Below are positions 16,119 through 25,888 of a DNA stretch of 64,000 bases, piece by piece. How positions within the stretch are numbered: position 1 is the stretch's first letter; each line of letters starts with the position of its first letter. This stretch comes from Bacillota bacterium (lineage in GTDB: Bacteria; Bacillota; Clostridia; Oscillospirales; Oscillospiraceae). Where the stretch lies: assembly GCA_030535235.1 (NCBI GenBank), contig JAUNCL010000007.1:1-64000 (forward strand), in the 5' to 3' direction. Below the pieces are notes generated by a model. The model was given only the letters and a program-made list of their open reading frames with translations, ran no database searches and was not told the DNA's origin. A program made the translations under genes and the position numbers.

Positions 16119-17195
16119 ATGAAACGAACCATTCTTCTTTTGGTCCTGAGCGCCATCCTGCTCTGTCCAACCGTGGCCGCCGGTTTTTCTGACGTGGCAG
16201 ACAACGCCTGGTACGCCCCGGAGACGGCGGATGTGGAGGCCCGGGGACTCATGGAGGGCGTAGGCGACAGCCGCTTCCAGCCCGAAGGCACTCTCACCCG
16301 GGCCATGGCGGCCACCACCCTCTGGCGGATGGCCGGGGAACCGGAGACTGCCGCCCCTGTCCCCTTCCAGGACGTCCCCTCAAACACCTGGTACACCGCC
16401 GCCGTGGCCTGGGCGGCGGAAACCGGCGCGGTGAAGGGCTTCTCCTCCACGGTCTTCGGCCCGGACCGGCCCGTGACCCGAGAGCAACTGGCGGCCATCT
16501 TCTACCGCTGGGCAGGGCGTCAGGGCTATGATGTCAGCTGCGACGCGGGGCTGTTCTGGAAGGATTCGGCGAACACCAGCGACTGGGCCTTGGCCCCCGT
16601 GTCCTGGGCGGCAGAACGTCATTTTCTCCAGCCCAAACAGCCCAAGTCTGTCCCCGACTTCATCCCCACAGACCTGGTCCTGGAACCCAACGACCCCGCC
16701 GACCGGGCGGAGGTTGCCGTCTTCCTGTCCCGGTTCTGCCGGGCCTACGAAACCCCCGTCCCGGACCTGACCCCCGCCACCATCGCCATCTCCACCCTGG
16801 GCGGGAGCAGCCCCCGTCTGGTGGTGACCTCCTCCGACCCCACCGGGGAGGGCGTGCGCACCGTGACCCTGGGGGCCGACCTGGCCCACCAGCGAGAACT
16901 CATACACCGCTGCTCTCTGGGGACTTCTCCCCTGGATTGCATCCCCGGGACGGACTATGTGGACGCCTATGACAGCCAGGGCCGCCTGGACTGGATGGCG
17001 GACTACTCCTACCACGAGGCCGCCATCTTCTGCTATCAGATTCGCTATGACGCCCAGGGCAACCCGGCCTTCGTGGAGTTCCAGGCCGAGGACCAGTTCC
17101 CCGCCGCCCGCTACACTCTGCACTACACCCAGGGGGAATCCGGCTGGGTCCTCACCGGAGTAGTCCGGGACCGCGGCTCCATCCGGTGGTTTTGA
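16119..17195 (+). CDS. SLH-domain secreted protein
   Basis: 358 residues. The signal peptide (residues 1-21, ending VAAG) is followed by two clear SLH modules (FSDVADNAWYAPETADVEA and FQDVPSNTWYTAAVAWAAE, each ending in a TREQLA/TRAMAA helix) and a third, degenerate one to about residue 210. SLH modules anchor proteins to pyruvylated cell-wall polymer. The C-terminal 140 residues are Tyr- and Asp-rich with strand-like repeats and match no family I know. AAGGAG is 7 nt before the ATG. Its position between universal stress genes is unusual for a surface protein. Confidence 0.85.
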   Translation: MKRTILLLVLSAILLCPTVAAGFSDVADNAWYAPETADVEARGLMEGVGDSRFQPEGTLTRAMAATTLWRMAGEPETAAPVPFQDVPSNTWYTAAVAWAAETGAVKGFSSTVFGPDRPVTREQLAAIFYRWAGRQGYDVSCDAGLFWKDSANTSDWALAPVSWAAERHFLQPKQPKSVPDFIPTDLVLEPNDPADRAEVAVFLSRFCRAYETPVPDLTPATIAISTLGGSSPRLVVTSSDPTGEGVRTVTLGADLAHQRELIHRCSLGTSPLDCIPGTDYVDAYDSQGRLDWMADYSYHEAAIFCYQIRYDAQGNPAFVEFQAEDQFPAARYTLHYTQGESGWVLTGVVRDRGSIRWF

Positions 17196-17215
17196 CAGAG
17201 GCTCTCTTGTGTCGG

Positions 17216-17245
17216 TTGACGGGCTCCCTCCCTGTACCGTATAAT
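17216..17245 (+). promoter_or_regulatory. Predicted promoter of the third universal stress gene
   Basis: TTGACG and TATAAT are separated by 18 nt. Confidence 0.6.
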
Positions 17246-17292
17246 GGGGAGAGAGTATGCCATCAACACAGCCCAACGGGGAGGTGCGCACC

Positions 17293-17685
17293 ATGAAAAA
17301 GATCCTGCTGCCCATCGACGGCAGTGCCCGCAGTCTTCGCTCCATCCAGATGGCCAAACAGTTCTACCGGCCGGAGGAGGCCGAGATCACCATTCTCACC
17401 GTCCTCCCTGGGGAGACCCGCCTGGACCCCGACCGGAAGCGGAAAACCCAGGAGGAGCTGGACGCCTGGGCCAACCTGCTGAAGGAGTACCGGGTAACAA
17501 CCGCCATCCGCCAGGGGTTCCCCGGGCCGGAGATCGTCCGGTTTGCGGAAAACGGCTTTTACGACGCCATCCTCATGACCCGGGCCAGCCGCAACTCCCA
17601 GCACAAGCTGGGCTCCGTGGCCTCCTACATCGTCCGGGAGGTCCCCTACCTGGATGTGCTGGTGATGCACGAGGATAAAAACTGA
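17293..17685 (+). CDS. Universal stress protein, paralogue 3
   Basis: 130 residues. ILLPIDGSARSLRSIQMAK, then GFPGPEIVRFAENGFYDAILMT and HKLGSVASYIVREVPYLDVLVM. It has the same GS-retaining, first-Gly-lacking loop (MTRASRNSQHKLGS). GGGGAGG lies 9 nt upstream of the ATG at 17293; the longer frame from 17257 lacks a ribosome site. It has its own promoter, so the three paralogues can be expressed separately. Confidence 0.92.
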   Translation: MKKILLPIDGSARSLRSIQMAKQFYRPEEAEITILTVLPGETRLDPDRKRKTQEELDAWANLLKEYRVTTAIRQGFPGPEIVRFAENGFYDAILMTRASRNSQHKLGSVASYIVREVPYLDVLVMHEDKN

Positions 17686-17694
17686 ACCCACGCA

Positions 17695-17730
17695 AACCGC
17701 CCCCGGAACGATGGTTCCGAGGGCGGTTTA
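17695..17730. terminator. Bidirectional terminator between convergent genes
   Basis: The AACCGCCC / GGGCGGTT outer stem with an inner GGAAC/GTTCC pairing lies between the convergent stress gene and the minus-strand dehydratase-related gene. Confidence 0.75.
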
Positions 17731-18927
17731 TCCTTCTATCAGCAGTTTGACCCGGTTGTACACCTGGGACGGGGTTCCGCTGGCATCCAGATCCACGCTG
17801 ACCAGCCGGGCCTGGGGGAACTTCCGGGTTAAGGCGGCGTACTGTCCCCGGCCGCAGACGTGGCTGGGCAGACAGCCGAAGGGCTGAGCGGCCAGGATGC
17901 GGGAACAGCCGCTCTGGATGTGGCCCACGATCTCCCCGCCCATGAGCCAGCCGTCGGCCACCTGGAGTTCCCGGCTCAGGTAGGCCCAGGCCTTCTCTTT
18001 GAAGGCGGGAAAAGGCTCCAGGCACCGGAACCCATGGTCCCGGATGGCCGACACCATGCTCCTCTGGAGGGAGGACAGAAACCGGTCGATGCCCCGCCAC
18101 AGAACCCGGCGGGGCCCCCGGTTGGCGGCCAGTTGATTGTCCACATAGTACAGGATGTACCAGGAGAAGCCGTTCACCACCGCCTCGCAGCCCTCCTCCT
18201 CCAGAAAGGCCACCATGTCCCAGTTGCCCAGGGCGCAGTATTTGGTGTACAGCTCCCCCACCAGGGCCACCCGCTTTTTCTCCCCGGGCCGCCGGGGAAT
18301 GGCGGCAAAGTCGGCGGCGATGCGGCGGAAGTTTTTCTTCATCCGTCCCAGGGTCAGACCCTGGCCCGTTTTTATGTCCCGGGAAAGGATCTCCGTCCAC
18401 CGGGCCCGGCAGGCGTTGGCCGCCCCGGGCTCCACCTCATGGGGCCGGACCTGCCGGGTCAGGAGCAGCAGGATATCCCCGTAATACAGGGCGAACAGGG
18501 CCCGCCAGACCATGTGGGGCTCCAGGACCAGGGCCTGGTCCTTTTCCAGCCCCTTGACGTTCAGGGTCAACACCTTCACCTGGGGATACCCCGCATCCCT
18601 CAGGGCCTTGCGGACCAAACTGGTGAAGTTGGACCCCCGGCAGGCGTCCCCCGCCGAGGGCATCAGCAGAGCGGTGTTCTCCAGGTCGTAGTCCCCGGAC
18701 CCTAGGGCTTGCAGATACTGGCCCAGGCAGAGGTGGAAGGGGAAGCACATGTCGTTGTGGCCATACCGCAGGCCGGCGTCCACCACCCCCCGGCGGTTCT
18801 CCAAAATCACCGGGTAGTACCGCCGGGAGAAAAAGGCATAGCGCAGGAGGGGAAAGTGATCGTCCAGCATGGCGGGGATCAGGAGGGTGGTCTGCCCCGC
18901 CTGTCTGGTTTCTTGGATTTGGTGCAT
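17728..18927 (-). CDS. 2-hydroxyacyl-CoA dehydratase / activase-related protein (DUF2229-like)
   Basis: 399 residues. Cysteine-containing motifs GHNDMCFPFHLCLGQ, PSAGDACRGSNF and QPFGCLPSHVCGRG are those of the acyl-CoA dehydratase D-subunit-like half of large clostridial activase proteins, and imply a 4Fe-4S cluster. Here that half stands alone: no ASKHA-type activase domain is fused or adjacent. The substrate is unknown and the pathway role (amino-acid fermentation or another reductive radical dehydration) is inferred. The ATG at 18927 sits 6 nt after GGAGGG; the GTG at 18933 abuts it. No partner gene is in the window. Confidence 0.75.
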   Translation of the reverse strand: MHQIQETRQAGQTTLLIPAMLDDHFPLLRYAFFSRRYYPVILENRRGVVDAGLRYGHNDMCFPFHLCLGQYLQALGSGDYDLENTALLMPSAGDACRGSNFTSLVRKALRDAGYPQVKVLTLNVKGLEKDQALVLEPHMVWRALFALYYGDILLLLTRQVRPHEVEPGAANACRARWTEILSRDIKTGQGLTLGRMKKNFRRIAADFAAIPRRPGEKKRVALVGELYTKYCALGNWDMVAFLEEEGCEAVVNGFSWYILYYVDNQLAANRGPRRVLWRGIDRFLSSLQRSMVSAIRDHGFRCLEPFPAFKEKAWAYLSRELQVADGWLMGGEIVGHIQSGCSRILAAQPFGCLPSHVCGRGQYAALTRKFPQARLVSVDLDASGTPSQVYNRVKLLIEG

Positions 18928-19133
18928 AGACACCCTCCCTTCCTCCCGGGTTTCTCTCTACAATATGATACAGCATGGATGGGGTTGGTGCAAGGCGAAA
19001 AGGGCGGCTCACGCCGCCCCGGTATTTCATGTACACAGCTTAATGCTTTAATTGAATCTTTCCATTTTCGGCAGCTTACCACTGAAAATTTGGCGCGGCA
19101 CAAAAACACGCTGTGCCGCGCCTGGAAAGCCTG

Positions 19134-19433
19134 TCAGGTTTTTGTGTACTTAAAATACGCGAGGATGTTGAGCCCCGCCGAGACTGCGATCAGGACCACC
19201 GACCCAATCACGGGGGCCAGGATGGTATCCTCCACCGCGCTCAAGTCATGGATGGCGATTCGGTGGTACATCTCGAACCACTGCAGGAGCATGGCCACCA
19301 CGCAGAACAGCCAGCTCAACAGACTCCGGCGGGCCCCCCGCTTATAGTTCCCCACGCAGGTGACAGCCGCCCCGGCAAAGCCCCAAGACAGCAGACCGCA
19401 CAGGAAGCTTCCATCATTGAAAAGCACCGTCAA
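19134..19433 (-). CDS. Small three-helix membrane protein, unknown
   Basis: 99 residues from a TTG start: AAAGGAGGTGA ends 5-7 nt upstream of TTG at 19433, and no ATG is near. Three hydrophobic segments lie at about residues 9-30, 37-57 and 71-94; a basic loop (NYKRGARRS) follows the first. I recognise no family. The upstream region holds a composite repeat unit (19542-19598), so it is probably a single-gene unit. Confidence 0.6.
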   Translation of the reverse strand: MTVLFNDGSFLCGLLSWGFAGAAVTCVGNYKRGARRSLLSWLFCVVAMLLQWFEMYHRIAIHDLSAVEDTILAPVIGSVVLIAVSAGLNILAYFKYTKT

Positions 19434-19541
19434 GCGTATCACCTCCTTTGGTGTTGATGAGTTTAGTATAATAAACTCCGGGAGAAAACGCAAGATTATA
19501 TGCAAATTTTCAGAGTTTTCTGCAAGAGAGCGCGCAGGGGA

Positions 19542-19598
19542 CGGCGGGAGCAAGCCCCCGCCCTACGGTGTGACAGCCCACGCTGCAAGGCTTTTCAA
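19542..19598. repeat. Composite intergenic repeat, module B
   Basis: A GGGAGCAAGCCCCCGCCC hairpin followed by CACGCTGCAAGGCTTTT, shared with 59286-59338. Confidence 0.75.
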
Positions 19599-19633
19599 CA
19601 AACTGAGAGGCGGCTCACGCCGTCCCGTCCGTT

Positions 19634-20104
19634 TCAATTCGTGTCCTGTACTTCGACAGGCAAAACGGTGCTTGTAATTTCCCCGGTTTCCACATTAAGC
19701 GTAAACTTTGCCGCAAGAGACAACACCGCGATCTCTTCGTTGTTTTTGTACATTTGCAGGGATTGCTGAACCAGGCAGCTGCCATCCTCCTGCCGGGTTG
19801 TTTCGGCATCTTCCTTCGGTAAGAACGCATAGATGGGCTTTCCCTTGGAGGTTATGAAGCCCTTTGTTTGGATCTCCTGGATGGCATATTCCCCTGTGGC
19901 GGGGTCCTGCTCCACTTGGAATGTCGCGGGGCAAACAAAAGCAAAGTCGTTCCGGTCCAAAGTGGTTTCCACTTCAGCCTGGACAGAAACCATGCCGTCG
20001 TCCCCGGGGGTCTGGGATGCTGCGGGCTGCTCACTGGCGCAGGAAGTTAGGATCGCGACAAGCAAACTCCCTATGATCGTTACGGAAACGAACCCTTTTC
20101 TCAT
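19634..20104 (-). CDS. Putative lipoprotein, unknown function
   Basis: 156 residues. The signal peptide ends in lipobox ILTSC (Cys21). The mature part has a Gln/Ala/Thr-rich linker, then about 110 residues of alternating strands with no motif I recognise. GGGAGGTGA lies 5 nt upstream of the ATG at 20104; the longer frame has no ribosome site. It follows the sigma factor and DUF4367 genes by 90 nt on the same strand, so it may be a product or sensor partner of that regulatory unit. Confidence 0.75.
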   Translation of the reverse strand: MRKGFVSVTIIGSLLVAILTSCASEQPAASQTPGDDGMVSVQAEVETTLDRNDFAFVCPATFQVEQDPATGEYAIQEIQTKGFITSKGKPIYAFLPKEDAETTRQEDGSCLVQQSLQMYKNNEEIAVLSLAAKFTLNVETGEITSTVLPVEVQDTN

Positions 20105-20194
20105 TAAAATCACCTCCCTCGTTTCGTTCTCACCCATAGTAACGAAAGAGGGAGGCGATTTTGGACACCTGGTTTGAAATTTTTTCAAAAAACT

Positions 20195-20881
20195 TTATTT
20201 TTCTTCCCGGACCACGCTTTCCGCCAGTTGGATCAGGTATTCTTCCTCAAAGAATCCGGAGATATAGAGCAGCGCTCCGGTCTCAGTATCCTGCCAGACC
20301 AGGGTGCTGGACACGTTCTCCCCGGTGGAGGGATAGAATTCCGCCGGTTTTCCGTTCACGGTAACCATGCGCCTCTCCCCTTCCTCTCCGGTGAGCAGGT
20401 ACATGTCTCCGGTGTCTTCTCCTATCATATACTCAAAACTGAACCCCTGCCCAGCTTCATTTGCGTAGCACAGGGAAACAAAGCCCTTGCCATCGTCATA
20501 CAGATCGTAAGGCTCGTATCCCGCGGGGATCTCCGGCAGGACATACCGCACATCCTCTGGGGAAACTTTATCGCCGCCCTGATGGAAATAGTGATAGTCT
20601 TCATCCAACCGTTCACTGATCCACCCAAACACGATCTCTCTGGCTTCGGCGTTTACGGTGAGAAAAGCCCCGCTGGACAGCAGGAGGACCAGGACGAAGC
20701 AGGCTGCCCGTTTCATGCCCTGATAAAGCCCCCAGTGGCGGCTCCTGCGGAGGAGCTTCTTCATCTTCCGCTCAAATTCCGGGGAGAAGTCGTGGTGGCA
20801 GTCCTCCGGCTCCGGGAGGCTGTCGATCATGGCCTGGCTGACGGCCCGGGCGGCGGTTCTCAAACGCTCCTCTGAAATCAT
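20195..20881 (-). CDS. DUF4367-type membrane protein, probable anti-sigma partner
   Basis: 228 residues. The cytoplasmic N-terminus (about 60 residues with an EFERKMKKLLRRS helix) is followed by one membrane helix near residues 58-78 and an extracellular domain containing YVLPEIPAGYEPYDL, which resembles DUF4367. Its ATG overlaps the sigma-factor stop (ATGA), so the two are translationally coupled; that arrangement is typical of an anti-sigma factor. No zinc HXXXCXXC motif is seen, so inhibition would be non-canonical. The function is inferred from context. Confidence 0.78.
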   Translation of the reverse strand: MISEERLRTAARAVSQAMIDSLPEPEDCHHDFSPEFERKMKKLLRRSRHWGLYQGMKRAACFVLVLLLSSGAFLTVNAEAREIVFGWISERLDEDYHYFHQGGDKVSPEDVRYVLPEIPAGYEPYDLYDDGKGFVSLCYANEAGQGFSFEYMIGEDTGDMYLLTGEEGERRMVTVNGKPAEFYPSTGENVSSTLVWQDTETGALLYISGFFEEEYLIQLAESVVREEK

Positions 20882-21396
20882 AGCACCCCTGCCTCCCTGC
20901 AAATGGTCTCCAGGCTTTTCTTGGCCCGCTGCTCCAGCTTATAGGCCGCGGACATGGACAGGCCCATCATTTGGGCCACCTCCTTCACCGTGTAATCGTG
21001 GTCATATCGGAGCAGGAGGAACTGACGGTATCGGGCGGGCAGCTTTGCCATGCACCGGCCCAGTTCGTTGTCCCCGTCGTACTCCACGGAGATTCCCGCC
21101 GTCTCCTCCGTCAGCTCCCCTGTGGGGTGCCGCTGTCTCTTCCGATAGAGGTCGATGGCTTTGTTCTCAACAATCGTAACGACGTAGGCCCTGGTTTTTG
21201 GACGCTCCACAGCAGAAATTTTTTCAATATTTCTCACAATGGCAAGAAAGGCGTCGTGAACGGCGTCCTCCGCGTCCCGGTCATTCCTGAGGATTTTATA
21301 GGCCGTGTAGTGCATGAGGTCTTTGTACCTGGTATACAGTTGTTCAAATTTCCACCGATCCCGGGGATCGTCGATCATTTGAAGGTAGATAACCAT
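20878..21396 (-). CDS. ECF-type RNA polymerase sigma factor
   Basis: 172 residues. Region 2 is visible as LYTRYKDLMHYTAYKILRN with DAEDAVHDAFL; region 4 as LPARYRQFLLLRYDHDYTVKEVAQMMG. It should direct RNA polymerase to a small extracytoplasmic-stress regulon. GAGGT lies 4 nt before the ATG. It begins 43 nt after ftsH, so ftsH transcription may run into it. Its downstream partners are the DUF4367 protein and a lipoprotein. Confidence 0.9.
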   Translation of the reverse strand: MVIYLQMIDDPRDRWKFEQLYTRYKDLMHYTAYKILRNDRDAEDAVHDAFLAIVRNIEKISAVERPKTRAYVVTIVENKAIDLYRKRQRHPTGELTEETAGISVEYDGDNELGRCMAKLPARYRQFLLLRYDHDYTVKEVAQMMGLSMSAAYKLEQRAKKSLETICREAGVL

Positions 21397-21438
21397 AGGA
21401 CCTCGTTCTTTCTCTTTTTCCTCCCAAGGGGAGGCAGG

Positions 21439-23505
<2,067 letters not shown>

Positions 23506-23615
23506 TGTATCCGCCCTCCTCGTCCGGGTGAGGAAACACACCGGTTCTGGTTTCTGTCGCTGAGAGAAAAGATATACAAATTCTATTTGAAAGGGTTTCC
23601 TTCCGCGCAGGGCTT

Positions 23616-23644
23616 ATGCTACCATATTTCCCCTGGATTTTCAA
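23616..23644 (-). promoter_or_regulatory. Predicted promoter of ftsH
   Basis: On the minus strand TTGAAA and TAGCAT are separated by 17 nt, with an extended TG ahead of the -10. It lies between the candidate small RNA terminator and ftsH. Confidence 0.5.
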
Positions 23645-23690
23645 GGAACGGTCCTTGTCCGTGGTGTAAAGTTTCTGTGAATGGCAGATA

Positions 23691-23732
23691 GAAAAAGCGG
23701 CGCCCGGACCGGAAGGTGTCCGGGGCGCCGCT
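23691..23732 (-). terminator. Intrinsic terminator of the candidate small RNA
   Basis: A 14-bp stem (AGCGGCGCCC plus GGAC, with one bulged base), an 8-nt loop, then TTTTTC on the minus strand. Confidence 0.8.
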
Positions 23733-23880
23733 CTGCTCCGGCCGGAGAACGCCGGAGCACTCACAATGAAACGGAAGGTTGGTAAGGATAGGAAGAAACG
23801 GATAAGGACAAAGAAGGGGTCAAGCAAGGCTCCGGGAAGAAGGAGCCCGCAGAAGGGGAGGGCCTTCTGCTCTTGACTTC
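23691..23880 (-). ncRNA. Candidate small RNA with C/U-rich (anti-Shine-Dalgarno-like) loops
   Basis: The unit has its own promoter (23887-23915) and a strong terminator (23691-23732), and no frame with a ribosome site. Four hairpins are seen on the minus strand: 23849-23870 (8 bp, loop CCCTCC), 23828-23847 (6 bp, loop TTCTTCCC), 23735-23758 (8 bp, loop GTTCTCCG) and the terminator (loop ACCTTCCG). Between the second and third lies a nearly purine-free stretch at about 23761-23827. All loops can pair with GGAGG-type ribosome sites. I do not recognise it as 6S, SRP, tmRNA or RNase P. Expression and targets are unproven. Confidence 0.55.
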
Positions 23881-23886
23881 AATGAA

Positions 23887-23915
23887 ATGATACACCCATT
23901 CACTTGCAAAATCAA
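23887..23915 (-). promoter_or_regulatory. Predicted promoter of the candidate small RNA
   Basis: On the minus strand TTGATT and TATCAT are separated by 17 nt; the transcript would start near 23880. Confidence 0.55.
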
Positions 23916-24026
23916 TCTCCAAAATCACGAATCTTCCGGGAAAATCCAAAGAAATTCAAGAGAAGTGCCGGAACAACTTGCAGAAGAAACCAATTCCCCC
24001 AACGTTTTGGGGCCGCCTTTGCGGTC

Positions 24027-24530
24027 TCAAAAGGGATTGATGGGCAGGTCCCGGTCCTCGCCGGCGTGTTCCACGGACCGGATCTGGACATAGTAGCTGT
24101 AGGTGGGGCTGGCCTCGATGAGGACCCGGTCCCCGGCCTTGTGGCCCCAGAGGGCCTTGCCCACCGGGGACTCCTTGCTGATGAGGCCCTTCAGGGCGTC
24201 CTGACGGAGGGTGGTCACCAGCTGGATGGTCTCCTCCTCCTGGTCCTCCTCGATCCAGAAGGTCACCTTGTCGAAGAGGCCGATCCCCTCCCCGGCGGCG
24301 GTCCCTTCAATGACCCGGGCAGTCTTGATCATGTTCTCCAGGTAGCGGATGCGGCTGTCGTTGCGGTTTTTCTCCCGCTTGGCGGCCTTGTACTCAAAGT
24401 TCTCGCTCAGGTCCCCAAAGGACCGGGCCACCTTGACCTCCTCAATGAGCTGGGGGCGGAGGACCAGCCGGCGGTGCTCCAGCTCCTCCTTCATCTTTTC
24501 GATGTCCCCCCGGGTCAGTTCGTCGTGCAT
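24027..24530 (-). CDS. greA: Transcript cleavage/elongation factor GreA
   Basis: It rescues backtracked RNA polymerase by stimulating RNA cleavage. 167 residues. The N-terminal coiled coil includes ARSFGDLSENFEYKAAKRE, carrying the acidic tip residues D and E of GreA, then a globular C-terminal domain with KALWGHKAGDRVLIEA. The ATG at 24530 (AGGTG upstream) fits the family start; the longer frame from 24545 adds five residues without support. It is 36 nt downstream of the SLH lysozyme-like gene on the same strand. Confidence 0.92.
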   Translation of the reverse strand: MHDELTRGDIEKMKEELEHRRLVLRPQLIEEVKVARSFGDLSENFEYKAAKREKNRNDSRIRYLENMIKTARVIEGTAAGEGIGLFDKVTFWIEEDQEEETIQLVTTLRQDALKGLISKESPVGKALWGHKAGDRVLIEASPTYSYYVQIRSVEHAGEDRDLPINPF

Positions 24531-24566
24531 TGGGATACACCTCATCTCTCAGATGAAATCAAATCC

Positions 24567-25841
24567 TCAGCCCCTGTTCAGGGTGAAGACCACACGGTTG
24601 TCGGTGTCGGCCATCCGGGCGGCGATGACGGCAGCCTCGGCCCGGGTGATGGAATCCTTGGGCCGGAAGGAGCCATCCAGATCTCCGGTCAGGATGCCGG
24701 CCCGGTAGAGCTTGTACACGGCAGGCCCCCAGGACTGGGAGAGGGAGACATCGGGGATGGCGTTGTCGGCCACGGTGCTGCAGGCCGGCAGGGCCTCGTC
24801 GGGCAGGGCCTTGGACAGGATCTCAGCGAACTGGGCCCGGGTGGCCTTCTGGTTCACATTGCAGGTGTAATAGCTCCGGCTGATGAGGCCCTTCTGATAG
24901 GCGTAGTCCAGGTAGACCTGGTACCATTTCCCGCCGCTGCTCTGGGCAAAGCTGTCCTTGCCGGTCTCGTAGATGCTATGGATGCGGGCAGCCAGGGTGA
25001 CGGCCTCAGCGATGGTCACCGAGCCGGTGGGGCGGAAGAGCCCGCTGTCCCCCTTCATGAGGCCGAACTCTACCGCCGCAGCCACGTTCCCGGTGTACCA
25101 CTGGTTGGTGGCCACGTCGGAGAACTGGCCCTGGGTGTAGACGGCGGTTTTCCGAAAATGGACCTGGACGGGGGCGGACCAGCCCAGATTGCGGCAATAG
25201 ACATAGGCTTCGCCCCGGCGGATGGGATACTTGCCTGCCACGCTGTCGGCCAGGGCGGCCTGGTGCAGGTCGGAGAGGGTGATGGCCCCGAAGGAGCCCA
25301 CGGTCTCGGCGGCGGCGGAGGCCACCCGGCGGGACATGCCATAGCCCCCCTGGTTCTCCAGGTCGGCAAAGTAGACCAGCACAGCGGGGTCGGTGATGCC
25401 CAGGTTTTTGCCCCGCTTGATGTACCCGCCGATGTCACTGGCGGCCAGGCTGTCCTGGGCGGCCTTGCCCTCGGCAGTGCTCAGCAGGGCGGACAGAGCG
25501 GCAGCCTCCTCCTGGTCCACCACCCGGGTGGCCCAGCTTTCGGCAGTGAGGACCTCCTGGTACAGGTCCTCCCCCAGGATATTCTGGGCGCTGCCGGGGT
25601 TGCTGTTCACCACGGAGCGGATCAGGCTCAGGGCCCGGTCGGCGTGCCACTGGATCTTGCCCACGGACAGGGCGCCATTGTCGTTCTTGTTGATGGAGCC
25701 GTAGTTGCCCTCGTGGGCGTACAGGAACTCCAGGGCCGCGTCGATCACTTCCCGGTCGGTAGGGCCGGCGGCCAGGGCGGCAGGGACCAGGACGCCCAGG
25801 AACAGGACGCAGGTCAGCAGGGCGGCGGTGAGCTTTTTCAT
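24567..25841 (-). CDS. Secreted SLH protein with lysozyme-like N-terminal domain
   Basis: 424 residues. A signal peptide (ending ALA, about residue 24) leads into a helical domain of about residues 28-215 with EGNYGSINKND and GALSVGKIQWH; this arrangement of an early Glu and downstream Asp residues resembles phage-type lysozyme or chitosanase-like folds. From about residue 235 there are three SLH modules (FSDVATNQWYTGNVAAAVE and following), the second degenerate. It is probably a cell-wall-anchored muralytic or structural protein; catalysis is unproven. GGAGG lies 10 nt upstream of the ATG at 25841. It lies between the XRE regulator and greA. Confidence 0.75.
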   Translation of the reverse strand: MKKLTAALLTCVLFLGVLVPAALAAGPTDREVIDAALEFLYAHEGNYGSINKNDNGALSVGKIQWHADRALSLIRSVVNSNPGSAQNILGEDLYQEVLTAESWATRVVDQEEAAALSALLSTAEGKAAQDSLAASDIGGYIKRGKNLGITDPAVLVYFADLENQGGYGMSRRVASAAAETVGSFGAITLSDLHQAALADSVAGKYPIRRGEAYVYCRNLGWSAPVQVHFRKTAVYTQGQFSDVATNQWYTGNVAAAVEFGLMKGDSGLFRPTGSVTIAEAVTLAARIHSIYETGKDSFAQSSGGKWYQVYLDYAYQKGLISRSYYTCNVNQKATRAQFAEILSKALPDEALPACSTVADNAIPDVSLSQSWGPAVYKLYRAGILTGDLDGSFRPKDSITRAEAAVIAARMADTDNRVVFTLNRG

Positions 25842-25888
25842 GGGGGTTGTCCTCCGTTTTGCAGGTTGCGGTGTCATGGGTAGGAACC

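Noticed and set aside
23691..23880. The ftsH-upstream RNA as 6S RNA or SRP RNA
   Set aside because: It lacks the GGAAG-type SRP loop region and the long bulged 6S rod; its four separate hairpins do not fit either.
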